NCBI RefSeq assembly: GCF_030410135.1
Contig: NZ_JAUGQQ010000005.1
Span: 1-64,000, forward strand
Reading direction: 5' to 3'
Length of the DNA stretch: 64,000 nt
From: Aequorivita aurantiaca
Lineage (GTDB): Bacteria; Bacteroidota; Bacteroidia; Flavobacteriales; Flavobacteriaceae
How positions within the stretch are numbered: position 1 is the stretch's first letter; every line of letters starts with the position of its first letter. Of this stretch, positions 9,027 through 18,310 are shown piece after piece. The position numbers were made by a program, and so were the translations under genes. The notes under the pieces were generated by a model, which saw only the letters and a list, made by a program, of their open reading frames with translations, made no database searches and was not told the DNA's origin.

Positions 9027-9034
9027 TAAATTTG
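9027..9034 (+). promoter_or_regulatory. -7 element almost touching the permease start
   Basis: TAAATTTG matches TAnnTTTG and ends 4 bases before the GTG start of the next gene. Transcription would begin at or next to the start codon, giving a leaderless message, unless the true start is further in. Confidence 0.4.
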
Positions 9035-9038
9035 AAGT

Positions 9039-10145
9039 GTGAAAAATTCCACTTCATTAACTAGAATAGCGCTCCAAAAGTTCAAAAAAAACTTTTGGGG
9101 CGTTTTTAGTTTCGGGTTTTTGACGGCCTGTGTTCTCATTGCGATTTTTGCATATGCCTTGGCTCCGGACAATTCGCAAAACGCAAATCAGATGCATCTT
9201 TCCATCCATTCCAAAAATCCGGGATTTTCAGTGAAAATGTTGACGATTCCTACCGCCGTGGATGAACAAAATCCTATTTCCGTTTTCTTTTTCGGTCAAA
9301 AAAATGCCGATACGGAAATCCCCGTTTCAAAATATTTAATAAAACAAAATGCCATTGAAATCACTGAATATACTTCAGATGGAACGGCTGGGCTGCAAAA
9401 GTATTATGCGCTTTCTCTTTTCCCAGAAGCAACTGCCGTAAAGGAAATTCCCAATAAATATATTTCACAGAAAAAATTTCTCCTCGGAACCGATAAATAC
9501 GGTCGCGATCTTTTAAGTCGGATGCTCATCGGTATCCGTATTTCATTGGCAATTGGCTTTGTTGCCGTTTTTATTTCTTTGATAATTGGAATTACGATGG
9601 GCGCCACCGCAGGTTATTTCGGCGGCAAAATTGATGCAGCCATTATGTGGCTTATAAATGTTACGTGGTCCATCCCCACATTGCTGTTGGTTATTGCCAT
9701 TACATTGGCGTTGGGCAAAGGATTTTGGCAGGTTTTCATTGCCGTAGGTTTAACAATGTGGGTGGAAGTTGCACGCGTGGTTCGCGGGCAAGTAATGGGC
9801 GTAAAACAGATGCAATACGTTACCGCCGCCCGTGCTTTGGGATATAATGATTTCAGAATAATCACAAAACATATTTTGCCGAACAGTATGGCGCCAGTAA
9901 TTATTATTTCCGCGGCAAATTTTGCGGGAGCCATTTTGATCGAAAGCGGCCTAAGTTTTTTGGGAATCGGTGCCCAGCCACCTATGCCCAGTTGGGGCGG
10001 AATTATAAAAGACCATTATTCCTATATTATTCTCGGCAAACCCTACCTCGCACTCATTCCTGGATTGGCAATTATGAGTTTGGTCACCGCTTTTATGTTA
10101 ATCGGAAATGCGCTGCGCGATGCGATGGATGTGCGCAATTCTTAA
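9039..10145 (+). CDS. ABC transporter permease, DppC/OppC family
   Basis: A 368-residue inner membrane permease of the peptide/nickel class. Seen: an N-terminal membrane segment (about 20-40), a large periplasmic insert of roughly 120 residues, then the binding-protein-dependent permease domain. The ATPase-contact loop reads TAARALGYNDFRIITKHILPN, followed by the family's GLSFLGIGAQPPMPSWGG. The partner genes (DppB-like permease, ATPases, binding protein) are not nearby, so it is either an orphan subunit or its partners lie elsewhere. Starts with GTG. Confidence 0.88.
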   Translation: MKNSTSLTRIALQKFKKNFWGVFSFGFLTACVLIAIFAYALAPDNSQNANQMHLSIHSKNPGFSVKMLTIPTAVDEQNPISVFFFGQKNADTEIPVSKYLIKQNAIEITEYTSDGTAGLQKYYALSLFPEATAVKEIPNKYISQKKFLLGTDKYGRDLLSRMLIGIRISLAIGFVAVFISLIIGITMGATAGYFGGKIDAAIMWLINVTWSIPTLLLVIAITLALGKGFWQVFIAVGLTMWVEVARVVRGQVMGVKQMQYVTAARALGYNDFRIITKHILPNSMAPVIIISAANFAGAILIESGLSFLGIGAQPPMPSWGGIIKDHYSYIILGKPYLALIPGLAIMSLVTAFMLIGNALRDAMDVRNS

Positions 10146-10157
10146 TTTTAAAATGAA

Positions 10158-10973
10158 ATGAACCGAAAATATATTTACCCGTTGGTTATAATTCTTGTAA
10201 CTGTTGCACTGTATTATTCCGATGATTTTTTTGGGGAAAACGATGCTTCCACTCCAAAGGTTTTAAATACAATTGAAACCAATTCCAAAGAATTTGACGA
10301 TTCTTTTTTGCCAACTTCAACGACGGGAGCGGTTGTAAAACACAACTTTTTCACGCTTTCCTATTCCGAAGAGAATGAGCAAGCAGAATGGGTGGCGTAC
10401 GAATTGAAGCCGGCACATCTTTCAAAAAATGAATTTGAAAGGCCATATTTCATTGAGGACAATAGTGTAAAAACCAAATCGGCGGATTGGCGCAATTATA
10501 AAAATTCCGGTTTTAACCGTGGCCATCTTTGTCCGGCTGCCGATAGGAAATTCTCTGTTGAAGCATTTAATGAAACTTTTTTGACGAGCAATATAAGTCC
10601 GCAAGATCATGATTTCAACAGCGGAATTTGGAATCGTTTAGAACAAAAAGTTCGATTTTGGGCTGAAAAGTACAATGGTGTATATGTTGTGACTGGTGGG
10701 GTTTTAAAAGGAAACCTAAAAACCATTGGCGAGGAAAATGTTTCGGTTCCCAATGAATTCTATAAAATTATTGTGGACGCTTCCGATGGAAATTATAAGG
10801 CCGTTGCTTTTTTAATTCCGAATAAACCTTCGAGCGAACCATTTTATGAATACGCTGTTTCCATCGATGAAATTGAAGAGAAAACGGGAATAGATTTTTT
10901 TCCGAATTTACCCGATTCAATAGAAAATTCCTTAGAGAAAATGGTCAATTTGCAAGCTTGGGGGAGCAGGTAG
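10158..10973 (+). CDS. DNA/RNA non-specific endonuclease, membrane-anchored or exported
   Basis: A 271-residue member of the beta-beta-alpha-metal nuclease family (NUC1/Serratia nuclease type), which cuts DNA and RNA without sequence preference. Seen: an N-terminal hydrophobic anchor or signal (about residues 5-20), the active-site motif NRGHLCPAADR (His123 the expected general base; canonical DRGH reads NRGH here), TSNISPQ, and HDFNSGIWNRLE with Asn154 and Glu162 at the metal-binding positions. It begins 12 bases after the permease stop and is probably co-transcribed with it. Role could be nutrient scavenging from nucleic acids or repair. No immunity gene is adjacent, so a toxin role is unlikely. 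Confidence 0.88.
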   Translation: MNRKYIYPLVIILVTVALYYSDDFFGENDASTPKVLNTIETNSKEFDDSFLPTSTTGAVVKHNFFTLSYSEENEQAEWVAYELKPAHLSKNEFERPYFIEDNSVKTKSADWRNYKNSGFNRGHLCPAADRKFSVEAFNETFLTSNISPQDHDFNSGIWNRLEQKVRFWAEKYNGVYVVTGGVLKGNLKTIGEENVSVPNEFYKIIVDASDGNYKAVAFLIPNKPSSEPFYEYAVSIDEIEEKTGIDFFPNLPDSIENSLEKMVNLQAWGSR

Positions 10974-10974
10974 T

Positions 10975-11025
10975 GTTCAGTAATCAGTGATAGCAGTAAT
11001 TGATTTCGATTTCGTTTTCGATTTC
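10975..11025. repeat. Short degenerate repeats between nuclease gene and rodA
   Basis: The gap holds GTAATCAGTGATAGCAGTAATTG followed by three near-copies of GATTTCG/GTTTTCGATTTC. They resemble slippage-derived sequence. No terminator is visible although two genes converge here. Confidence 0.35.
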
Positions 11026-12282
11026 TTACGAATAATGATAATTGGACCCATCCAGTTTCACAAAAATAAATAGCAAAATTGTAAAACCCCAAAGTGCGGA
11101 ACCTCCGTAACTAAAGAACGGCAGCGGAATTCCAACTGTGGGGAAAATTCCTGTTACCATTCCAATATTCACAAAAAAGTGAAGGAACAAAATTGCAGCC
11201 ACACTGTAACCATAAACCCTTCCGAACTGTGACTTTTGCTTTTCAGCCCTAAAAATGATCCGTGTTATTAATCCCACGAAAAGAAGGATTACCACCATAC
11301 TTCCCACAAAACCCCATTCCTCCCCAACGGTACTAAAAATATAGTCGGTATGTTGTTCGGGCACAAAATTTCCTTTGGTTTGCGTTCCTTGTGTCCATCC
11401 TTTTCCAAGCCAACTGCCATTGCTTATGGCAATTTCACTTTGATTGGTATTGTAGCCAATTCCGCGCGAATCCACCTCTTTTCCCAGAACAATGTTGAAA
11501 CGATCTCGGTGGTGCTGTTTAAAAACATTGTTGAAAATATAATTCACGGAAAGGGCGAAAGCAATACAACCCACCGAAATCAAAATATATTTAATGATAT
11601 TAGGTCTTCTTTTTCTATTTCTAAAGAAAATAGCCGCCGCAACCAAAATTATACCGATTGCCACCCAAATAGTGCCGAAAGCCAAGGTGGATACAAATAG
11701 TATAATTGCGAATAGGGCCAATAACAGATAAACCCCATGCAAACCTTCCCGATAAAGAGGGAATACGAAGGCTGCATATACCAAAACGCTGCCTGGGTCT
11801 GGCTGCATAATGATTAAAATAACGGGGAGGGCGAGAATAACAAAAGCAGCAATTTGATGCTTCAATTCCTGCATATTGGTTTGAATATCGCTTACATATT
11901 TAGAGAGGGCAAGAGCAGTAGCAATTTTGGCAAATTCACTGGGTTGCAGGCGCGTGCCGCCAAAGTCATACCACGCGGTGGTACCAGCAATGGTTGTTCC
12001 GAATACAAAAAGACCCAAAAGCGAGAGAAGCGATACAATGTAAATTACACTGGCATAGCTTTCATAAAACTTGGATTCAATGGCCAAAACGAAGATGATT
12101 AGCACAACGCTAAGCCCAATCCAAATCATTTGTTTCCCATAAATCTGGTCGAAATCCAAAAAACCTTTTGCACTATCACTCAAGGAAGCGGAATAAATAT
12201 TAATCCATCCCATGGTCACCAAAATGAAATACATAAAGATGATTAACCAATCAAAGCGCACATAGGTTCTATTTCCCGCCAT
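11026..12282 (-). CDS. rodA: Rod shape-determining protein RodA (peptidoglycan polymerase)
   Basis: A 418-residue SEDS-family glycosyltransferase that polymerises lipid II during lateral wall growth, together with PBP2. Seen: about ten membrane segments, the loop TAWYDFGGTRLQPSEFAKIATALALSKY in two parts (LQPSEFAKI is family-typical), MQPDPGSVLVY with the conserved Asp, HTDYIFSTVGEEWGF, and GIPLPFFSYGGSAL near the C-terminus. Its start overlaps the stop of mrdA by one base, so the two are translationally coupled. Last gene of the mre run. Confidence 0.95.
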   Translation of the reverse strand: MAGNRTYVRFDWLIIFMYFILVTMGWINIYSASLSDSAKGFLDFDQIYGKQMIWIGLSVVLIIFVLAIESKFYESYASVIYIVSLLSLLGLFVFGTTIAGTTAWYDFGGTRLQPSEFAKIATALALSKYVSDIQTNMQELKHQIAAFVILALPVILIIMQPDPGSVLVYAAFVFPLYREGLHGVYLLLALFAIILFVSTLAFGTIWVAIGIILVAAAIFFRNRKRRPNIIKYILISVGCIAFALSVNYIFNNVFKQHHRDRFNIVLGKEVDSRGIGYNTNQSEIAISNGSWLGKGWTQGTQTKGNFVPEQHTDYIFSTVGEEWGFVGSMVVILLFVGLITRIIFRAEKQKSQFGRVYGYSVAAILFLHFFVNIGMVTGIFPTVGIPLPFFSYGGSALWGFTILLFIFVKLDGSNYHYS

Positions 12283-14147
12283 TATTTGTTAATTGAAAAA
12301 GGTTGGCCACTGTATGGTTTGGCATATTCCGCTTCTAAGCTTCCTTCCAGCACATATTTTTCCATGTCAGTCCGGGTAATTTCGCCCTTTAGATATTTTT
12401 CAATCATCAAGCCGGCTATCCTGCCCGCCCATCGTGAACCCCAATATCCATTTTCAACAAAAACGGCAATGGCAATTTTAGGATTGTCTTTTGGTGCAAA
12501 GGCCACAAAAATGGAATGGTCCGTAAGTTGGACCCTTTTCCCATTAATTTTAGTGAAATTTTCTGCGGTACCCGTTTTTCCGCAAATATCAATTCCAGGA
12601 ATTTGAATGGATGATGCCGTACCGCGTTTGTAAACTTGAAACATTCCTTCCACAACCGGCTTAAAATTTTCCGGTTCCACTGTTGTATAATGTTTCTCCT
12701 TAAATTTCTGTGGAATGGTATCCGGCCCGATTATATTTTTAATTATATGGGGCGTATAATAATATCCCCTGTTTGCGATTGCTGCCGTAAAATTGGCCAT
12801 TTGCATAGGCGTTAGCAACACTTCCCCTTGCCCAATAGCATTTGAAATAGTTGCCAAAGAAGACCAATTGTGTGCCGGAAAATCGTGAATCTTGTTGTAA
12901 TATTTTGAGGTGGGAATATTCCCGCGTTTGCCGCTTGGTAAATCGTAGCCAAGAAAATCGCCCAATCCGAAACTTAAAAGGCCTTCCCTCCAATGGTCTA
13001 TCCCTTCTCTTGGATTGGGATATTTATCGATAATCCGCTTATAAACATTACAAAAATACGCATTGCAGCTATTGGCAATGCCACTAACCATTGCAAGCGG
13101 GCTGGGGTGGGAGTGACAACCAAGGGTGCGGTTGCCATATCGATATCCGCGATAGCAGGAGAAGGTATCCAATGTATCCACCACATTTTCATGTAGGCCG
13201 ATCAGTGCGGTTAAGGTTTTAAACGGTGAACCGGGTGGATATTCTCCCATCAATACGCGGTCGTACAAAGGTTTTGCGATTGTGTCATACCACAATTTTG
13301 TGAAATTTTTTGAACGATCCCGGCCCACCAATAGGGAAGGGTCATAGCTGGGCGCAGTTACTAGTGCCAGGATTTCCCCTGTGGCCGGTTCTATTGCCAC
13401 AATTCCGCCACGTTTGTGAATCATCAATTCCTCCCCATATTTTTGTAAGGTTGCATCAATGGTAAGTTGTACATCGTTCCCGCGTACGGGCAGCGTGTCG
13501 AAAAGGCCTTCCTTATAAGGGCCGATATCACGGTTAAAACGGTCCTTCTGAATATATTTCACTCCTTTAACCCCACGCAATACTTCTTCATATTCCTTTT
13601 CAACCCCAGCGGTTCCGATCAATTCCCCCATTTGGTAATAGGGGTTGTTTTCAATAATTGCATTGTTCACCTCTGCAATATAACCCATTACATTTGCGGA
13701 ATGATCTACCTGATATTCGCGGAGTGAACGCCTTTGGATGTAGAAACCTTCATATTTGTACATTTTTTCCGAAAGGGAAGCGTAGTCAGCCTTATTCAAT
13801 TGTGGAATTACCACGGAAGGGAGACGGGGAGAATAGACCCGTGCCTTTCGCAAAATTTCCTTAAATTCTTCTTTCGTTATTTTCAGTAATCCGCAAAACT
13901 CTAAGGTGTCCAGTGGCTTCACGTCCTTCGGGACAACCATTACATCATAGGATGGTTGGTTGGAAACTAACAATTTGTTGTTGCGATCAAACATATAGCC
14001 GCGTTGCGGATAATCATACATCACCTTTATGGCGCTGTTTTGTGAAAGAGAATCTGGCGAAGCGTCATAAACTTGTAAATAGAAAAGCCGTGCCGTAAAG
14101 AGAACGCCACTTATAAGAACCAATGCTATTAGCACAATTTTTCTCAT
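12282..14147 (-). CDS. mrdA: Penicillin-binding protein 2 (peptidoglycan transpeptidase)
   Basis: A 621-residue class B penicillin-binding protein that cross-links peptidoglycan for rod elongation. Seen: one N-terminal membrane segment (about 5-24), the PBP dimerisation domain beginning YPQRGYMFDRNN, and the transpeptidase motifs SPFK (nucleophile Ser307, Lys310), SCN (residues 360-362) and KTGTAEN near residue 525. Length is normal. It overlaps mreD by 4 bases at its start and rodA by one base at its end. It works with RodA, and MreB, C and D organise both. Confidence 0.95.
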   Translation of the reverse strand: MRKIVLIALVLISGVLFTARLFYLQVYDASPDSLSQNSAIKVMYDYPQRGYMFDRNNKLLVSNQPSYDVMVVPKDVKPLDTLEFCGLLKITKEEFKEILRKARVYSPRLPSVVIPQLNKADYASLSEKMYKYEGFYIQRRSLREYQVDHSANVMGYIAEVNNAIIENNPYYQMGELIGTAGVEKEYEEVLRGVKGVKYIQKDRFNRDIGPYKEGLFDTLPVRGNDVQLTIDATLQKYGEELMIHKRGGIVAIEPATGEILALVTAPSYDPSLLVGRDRSKNFTKLWYDTIAKPLYDRVLMGEYPPGSPFKTLTALIGLHENVVDTLDTFSCYRGYRYGNRTLGCHSHPSPLAMVSGIANSCNAYFCNVYKRIIDKYPNPREGIDHWREGLLSFGLGDFLGYDLPSGKRGNIPTSKYYNKIHDFPAHNWSSLATISNAIGQGEVLLTPMQMANFTAAIANRGYYYTPHIIKNIIGPDTIPQKFKEKHYTTVEPENFKPVVEGMFQVYKRGTASSIQIPGIDICGKTGTAENFTKINGKRVQLTDHSIFVAFAPKDNPKIAIAVFVENGYWGSRWAGRIAGLMIEKYLKGEITRTDMEKYVLEGSLEAEYAKPYSGQPFSINK

Positions 14148-14653
14148 GCGGATTTTTTATTGAACAAAATCATCGTACACGCCATTACAACAATGGTAAA
14201 AATTCCCGAGAATAACGTGGAAGTAAATAAAAGCCCAATGTGGTTAATGCTGAAAATTTCTAAAGAAAACATAACAAAATGATGCATTAGCACCAAAGAT
14301 GAAATGTATGTTAGCCGCTCCATTGGGTCGGCTTTTTTAATTTTTACACTGTTGTATTCATAGCTGACTCCGAAGGAATATTTCAAAACAACCGGTCGAA
14401 TATACGCAATGAAGGAACAAGCCGCTGCGTGTACTCCTCCCGAATCTTCAAAAACATCAATGGAAAGGCCAAGCAGAAAGCTTAAAAAAATCAGAAGACC
14501 TTTATTGCCGTCCAATGGATACATAATAATGAAAAAAATATACAGATATGGATTTACGTAACCTGCAATATTGACGTTATTAAGCACGAGCACCTGAAGA
14601 AAAACAAGCACAATGAAGCGGACTATATTTACAAAAATATCATTATTGCTCAT
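14144..14653 (-). CDS. mreD: Rod shape-determining protein MreD
   Basis: A 169-residue inner membrane protein of the elongasome with about five hydrophobic segments. Sequence conservation in MreD is weak, so the call rests on size, topology (LFIVLVFLQVLVLNNVNI at the start, then the IDVFEDSGGVHAAA segment common in Bacteroidota MreD) and position between mreC and mrdA. It overlaps mreC by 11 bases and mrdA by 4. Confidence 0.88.
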   Translation of the reverse strand: MSNNDIFVNIVRFIVLVFLQVLVLNNVNIAGYVNPYLYIFFIIMYPLDGNKGLLIFLSFLLGLSIDVFEDSGGVHAAACSFIAYIRPVVLKYSFGVSYEYNSVKIKKADPMERLTYISSLVLMHHFVMFSLEIFSINHIGLLFTSTLFSGIFTIVVMACTMILFNKKSA

Positions 14654-15470
14654 CTTCCACGCCTTTTTCTAGTTCCAAAATTTCTGCGGCATCATAGTTT
14701 TTGATTAGGTACACGTGCTCTAGACTAGTCATATCATTAAAAAGATCAATATTCACATAATAATAATTGTCGTCCATATCCAGCTTAAAATCCTTTACTG
14801 TACCTACCAGAATTCCTTCCGGAAAAATTGTTGAGCGACCTCCGGTAACTATCGTATCGCCGTTGGCAAGGGGCGCTAGTCGTGGTATATCCACCAGTTG
14901 CACCACATTCGGATTTTCCGTATTCCATTTTAGGGAACCAAAATGCCCAGAATTTTTATGCTTGGCATTTATTCTACTTTTTGTGTTCAAAATTGATTGT
15001 ACGGTTGAATAATTTTCTGAAACATCGCTAACAATGCCCACAAGTCCTTTTGACGAAATAACGCCTAAATCGATTTTTATACTGTCATTTTCGCCTTTAT
15101 CCAACGTAAGCTGGTTCTTGGTTTTAGAATAATTGTTGTTGATAACCCTAGCGGTGAAGTAAGTATATTTTGCGGGAAGGACGGTAGTATCCAATTTATC
15201 AAAAACCACTGTTTCTTGAAATTGTTCCAATCGTTTCCGAAGCATTACATTTTCTTGGAGCAACTGCTCATTTTCCGTGCGGAGTGAAAAATAATCGGTA
15301 ATGTTATTTCGGAAAGTATAGATTCCTCCGGTGATATAGTTGGCAGAACTTATAAACTTATTATTGTGGTAATTATGGGTTTGGATGGTTAGTGCAACTG
15401 AAATTGTGAACAGCACTGCAAACAACAGAAAATTTCTATTCCGAATGAAAAAAAATATAATCTGCTGCAT
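14643..15470 (-). CDS. mreC: Rod shape-determining protein MreC
   Basis: A 275-residue bitopic protein that links MreB to the periplasmic wall enzymes. Seen: an N-terminal membrane segment (residues 10-27), a short coiled coil (about 60-85, NEQLLQENVMLRKRLEQF), and the beta-rich MreC domain with KGLVGIVSDVSENYSTV and the later VTGGRSTIFPEGILVGTV. Length normal. Second in the mreB-C-D-mrdA-rodA series, 101 bases behind mreB. Confidence 0.94.
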   Translation of the reverse strand: MQQIIFFFIRNRNFLLFAVLFTISVALTIQTHNYHNNKFISSANYITGGIYTFRNNITDYFSLRTENEQLLQENVMLRKRLEQFQETVVFDKLDTTVLPAKYTYFTARVINNNYSKTKNQLTLDKGENDSIKIDLGVISSKGLVGIVSDVSENYSTVQSILNTKSRINAKHKNSGHFGSLKWNTENPNVVQLVDIPRLAPLANGDTIVTGGRSTIFPEGILVGTVKDFKLDMDDNYYYVNIDLFNDMTSLEHVYLIKNYDAAEILELEKGVEDEQ

Positions 15471-15571
15471 TGCTGTGTGGGGTTAAAATATTCTGCTTTC
15501 TAATGGGAGCAACGCCATAAATGGGCAACTAATTAAAGCCAAGGTTTTCAGTAAATAATGTTTTATAAATA

Positions 15572-16600
15572 TTATTTGATCAACACGCTTTTATATTTGT
15601 TTAGGTTTTTTAAACATATTCCTGTTCCGCGAACTACCGCTCGCAAGGGATCCTCGGCAATGTAAACCGGAAGATCGGTTTTTTGGGATAATCTTTTATC
15701 AAGTCCCCGGAGCATCGACCCACCGCCGGCAAGGTAAATTCCTGTGTTGTAAATGTCGGCCGCAAGTTCGGGCGGAGTTTGGGAAAGCGTTTCCATCACT
15801 GCATCCTCAATGCGAAGGATGGATTTATCCAATGCTTTTGCAATTTCCCTATATGAAGTTTGTACCTGTTTCGGTTTTCCGGTAAGCAAATCGCGCCCTT
15901 GTACGTCCATTTCATCCGGTGGCAGTTCGAGATCTTCCGTGGCGGCGCCAATTTGTATTTTTATTTTTTCGGCAGTTCTTTCTCCCACATATAGGTTGTG
16001 CTGGGTTCGCATGTAATAAACAATATCGTTCGTAAATACGTCTCCCGCAATTTTTATGGATTTGTCGCACACTATTCCACCGAGAGCTATTACCGCAATT
16101 TCGGTGGTCCCGCCTCCTATGTCCACTACCATATTTCCTTTTGGTTGCATAATATCAACCCCAATTCCAATTGCCGCGGCCATTGGTTCATGAATCAAAT
16201 AAACTTCTTTCCCATTAACGCGTTCCGCACTTTCCTTCACTGCTCGCATTTCTACTTCAGTGATTCCACTGGGAATACAAATAACCATTCTAAGGGAAGG
16301 TTTAAGCCATTTCTTTTTTAGCGCGGGAATGTCATTGATAAACATATTTATCATTTTCTCACTGGCGTCAAAATCTGCAATTACACCATCCTTAAGCGGG
16401 CGGATGGTTTTAATATTTTCGTGGGTTTTACCCTGCATCATAGCGGCTTCACGGCCCACGGCTATTATTTTTCCGGAGGTGCGGTCGCGTGCAACAATGG
16501 AGGGGGCGTCAACAACTACCTTGTCATTGTGGATAATTAGAGTGTTCGCAGTGCCAAGGTCAATGGCTATTTCTTCAGTCAGGAAGTCAAAAAATCCCAT
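15572..16600 (-). CDS. mreB: Rod shape-determining protein MreB (bacterial actin)
   Basis: A 342-residue actin-like ATPase forming membrane-bound filaments that guide wall synthesis. Seen: the phosphate-1 motif AIDLGTANTLI, the ERVNGKEVYLIHEPMAAAIG segment, phosphate-2 DIGGGTTEIAVIALGG, and the adenosine motif YLAGGGSMLRGLDK. Length is typical. It is the first gene of the mre run, with its own predicted promoter, and lies 64 bases behind purH. Confidence 0.97.
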   Translation of the reverse strand: MGFFDFLTEEIAIDLGTANTLIIHNDKVVVDAPSIVARDRTSGKIIAVGREAAMMQGKTHENIKTIRPLKDGVIADFDASEKMINMFINDIPALKKKWLKPSLRMVICIPSGITEVEMRAVKESAERVNGKEVYLIHEPMAAAIGIGVDIMQPKGNMVVDIGGGTTEIAVIALGGIVCDKSIKIAGDVFTNDIVYYMRTQHNLYVGERTAEKIKIQIGAATEDLELPPDEMDVQGRDLLTGKPKQVQTSYREIAKALDKSILRIEDAVMETLSQTPPELAADIYNTGIYLAGGGSMLRGLDKRLSQKTDLPVYIAEDPLRAVVRGTGICLKNLNKYKSVLIK

Positions 16601-16649
16601 AGTTTAAGTTGGTGGTATTGAAGGTTAAGATGTTAGGTTTGGTTTTTAA

Positions 16650-16657
16650 CAAATGTA
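16650..16657 (-). promoter_or_regulatory. Predicted mreB promoter -7 element
   Basis: TACATTTG on the minus strand matches TAnnTTTG in the 64-base purH-mreB gap. It would give a leader of roughly 43 bases for mreB. No upstream TTTG element is evident; that position falls inside the end of purH. Confidence 0.5.
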
Positions 16658-16664
16658 ATAAAAT

Positions 16665-18197
16665 TTAATGCTTAAAATGACGGGTACCCGTAAATACCAT
16701 CGCCATTTGGTGTTCGTTACAATAATCAATGCTCAATTGATCCTTTATGGAGCCTCCTGGCTGAATTACCGCGGTGATTCCTGCTTTGTGCGCAATTTCC
16801 ACACAATCGGGAAATGGAAAAAAAGCATCGCTCGCCATCACGGCTCCTTCTAGATTGAAATTAAAGGATTTTGCTTTTTCTATAGCTTGCCGTAACGCAT
16901 CAACACGGCTGGTTTGGCCAGTTCCGCTCGCGCAAAGTTGTTTTCCCTTTGCCAAAACAATGGTATTGCTTTTTGTGTGCTTGCAAATTTTTGATGCGAA
17001 CCATAGGTCTTCTAACTCTGTGGAATTCGGTTTATTGTTTGTTGCGTACGTTAAAATTGCCGCACTGTCCGTAACCATATCCTTATCCTGCACCAATACG
17101 CCATTCAAGCACGTACGGACGGTAGTTTCGGGAAGTTCAATTTCTTTTTGGATTAATAAAATGCGGTTCTTTTTGCTTTCCAAAATTTCCTGTGCCGATA
17201 CTGAAAAGGAGGGTGCAATTATCACTTCGCAGAAAAGGTCATTTATTTCCTTGGCAGTTGGTTCATCAATTTGGACATTGCTGATCAAAATGCCACCAAA
17301 AGCCGAAACGGGATCTCCCGCCAAAGCAGCCATATAAGCTTGTTGCACGGTTTCGCGTTGTGCAATTCCACACGCGTTGTTGTGTTTTAATATTGCGAAA
17401 GTGGGTGCTTCGCCTTTAAATTCGTTCATCAAATTTACAGCAGCATCTACGTCCAAAAGGTTGTTGTAGCTCAATTCCTTTCCGTGAAGTTTGGTAAACA
17501 TTTCGTCAAAATTTCCGAAGAAATATCCTTTTTGGTGCGGATTTTCACCGTAGCGAAGTTCCTGCCCATTGGTTTGACTAATTTTATAAGCGGGCAATTT
17601 TTCTTCGGAATTGAAATAATTAAAAATTGCAGTATCGTAGTTTGAAGAATTATTAAAGGATTTAGCCGCAAAACGTTTCCGATCCTTCAGGGAAATTTCG
17701 CCATTTTTGGTGGAAATCAATTCTAAAAACTCTGCGTAATCGTCCACAGAGGAAACGCAAATGGTGTCCTTAAAATTCTTTGCTGCGGCACGAATCAAAG
17801 AGATTCCGCCGATGTCAATTTTTTCAATAATTTCCGCTTCCGAAGCGCCCGACGCAACGGTTTTTTCAAAGGGGTACAGATCAACAATTACGGCATCAAT
17901 CTGCGGAATGTTGTATTGTGACATTTCCGCAACATCGCCTTCGTGATCCTGACGGTTCAAAATTCCACCGAAAACTTTTGGGTGGAGGGTCTTCACGCGA
18001 CCGCCCAAAATGGAGGGGTAATCAGTTATATCCTCTACCGCAATTACTTCAATGCCAAGGTCGTTTATGAATTTTTCGGTGCCGCCGGTGGAGTAGATTT
18101 TTACGTTTTGCTCGTGCAATTTTTTTACTATCGGCTCGAGTCCATCTTTACTAAAAACAGAAATTAGGGCAGAAGTGATTTTTTTGGAATCGTTCAT
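16665..18197 (-). CDS. purH: Bifunctional AICAR formyltransferase / IMP cyclohydrolase
   Basis: A 510-residue enzyme for the last two steps of de novo purine synthesis: formylation of AICAR, then ring closure to IMP. Seen: an N-terminal cyclohydrolase (MGS-like) domain with ALISVFSKDGLEPIV, STGGT, GRVKTLHPKVFGGIL and IDIGGISLIRAAAKN, and a C-terminal transformylase domain with ELRYGENPHQKG, the KHNNACG motif bearing the catalytic Lys-His pair, and SDAFFPFPD. Length normal. It precedes mreB, a usual order in this group. Own promoter upstream. Confidence 0.97.
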   Translation of the reverse strand: MNDSKKITSALISVFSKDGLEPIVKKLHEQNVKIYSTGGTEKFINDLGIEVIAVEDITDYPSILGGRVKTLHPKVFGGILNRQDHEGDVAEMSQYNIPQIDAVIVDLYPFEKTVASGASEAEIIEKIDIGGISLIRAAAKNFKDTICVSSVDDYAEFLELISTKNGEISLKDRKRFAAKSFNNSSNYDTAIFNYFNSEEKLPAYKISQTNGQELRYGENPHQKGYFFGNFDEMFTKLHGKELSYNNLLDVDAAVNLMNEFKGEAPTFAILKHNNACGIAQRETVQQAYMAALAGDPVSAFGGILISNVQIDEPTAKEINDLFCEVIIAPSFSVSAQEILESKKNRILLIQKEIELPETTVRTCLNGVLVQDKDMVTDSAAILTYATNNKPNSTELEDLWFASKICKHTKSNTIVLAKGKQLCASGTGQTSRVDALRQAIEKAKSFNFNLEGAVMASDAFFPFPDCVEIAHKAGITAVIQPGGSIKDQLSIDYCNEHQMAMVFTGTRHFKH

Positions 18198-18214
18198 TAT
18201 TAAAAATTAAGGAG

Positions 18215-18222
18215 CAAAAGTA
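18215..18222 (-). promoter_or_regulatory. Predicted purH promoter -7 element
   Basis: TACTTTTG on the minus strand fits TAnnTTTG and ends 17 bases upstream of the purH start codon. The leader is too short for a purine riboswitch. Confidence 0.5.
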
Positions 18223-18310
18223 CATAATTGCACAGTAAATTTGTAACAGAACCCAAGAGAAAACGTCATACTTTTCATAATTTTATCAACGAGTTCAAAA
18301 TTCAAAAGAA

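Noticed and set aside
10158-10973. Non-specific nuclease as a toxin or phage-defence effector
   Set aside because: It is membrane-anchored or exported, follows a permease gene, and has no immunity, secretion-tag or defence neighbours.
18198-18310. Purine riboswitch ahead of purH
   Set aside because: The predicted leader is about 10-15 bases, too short, and no conserved three-way junction is visible.
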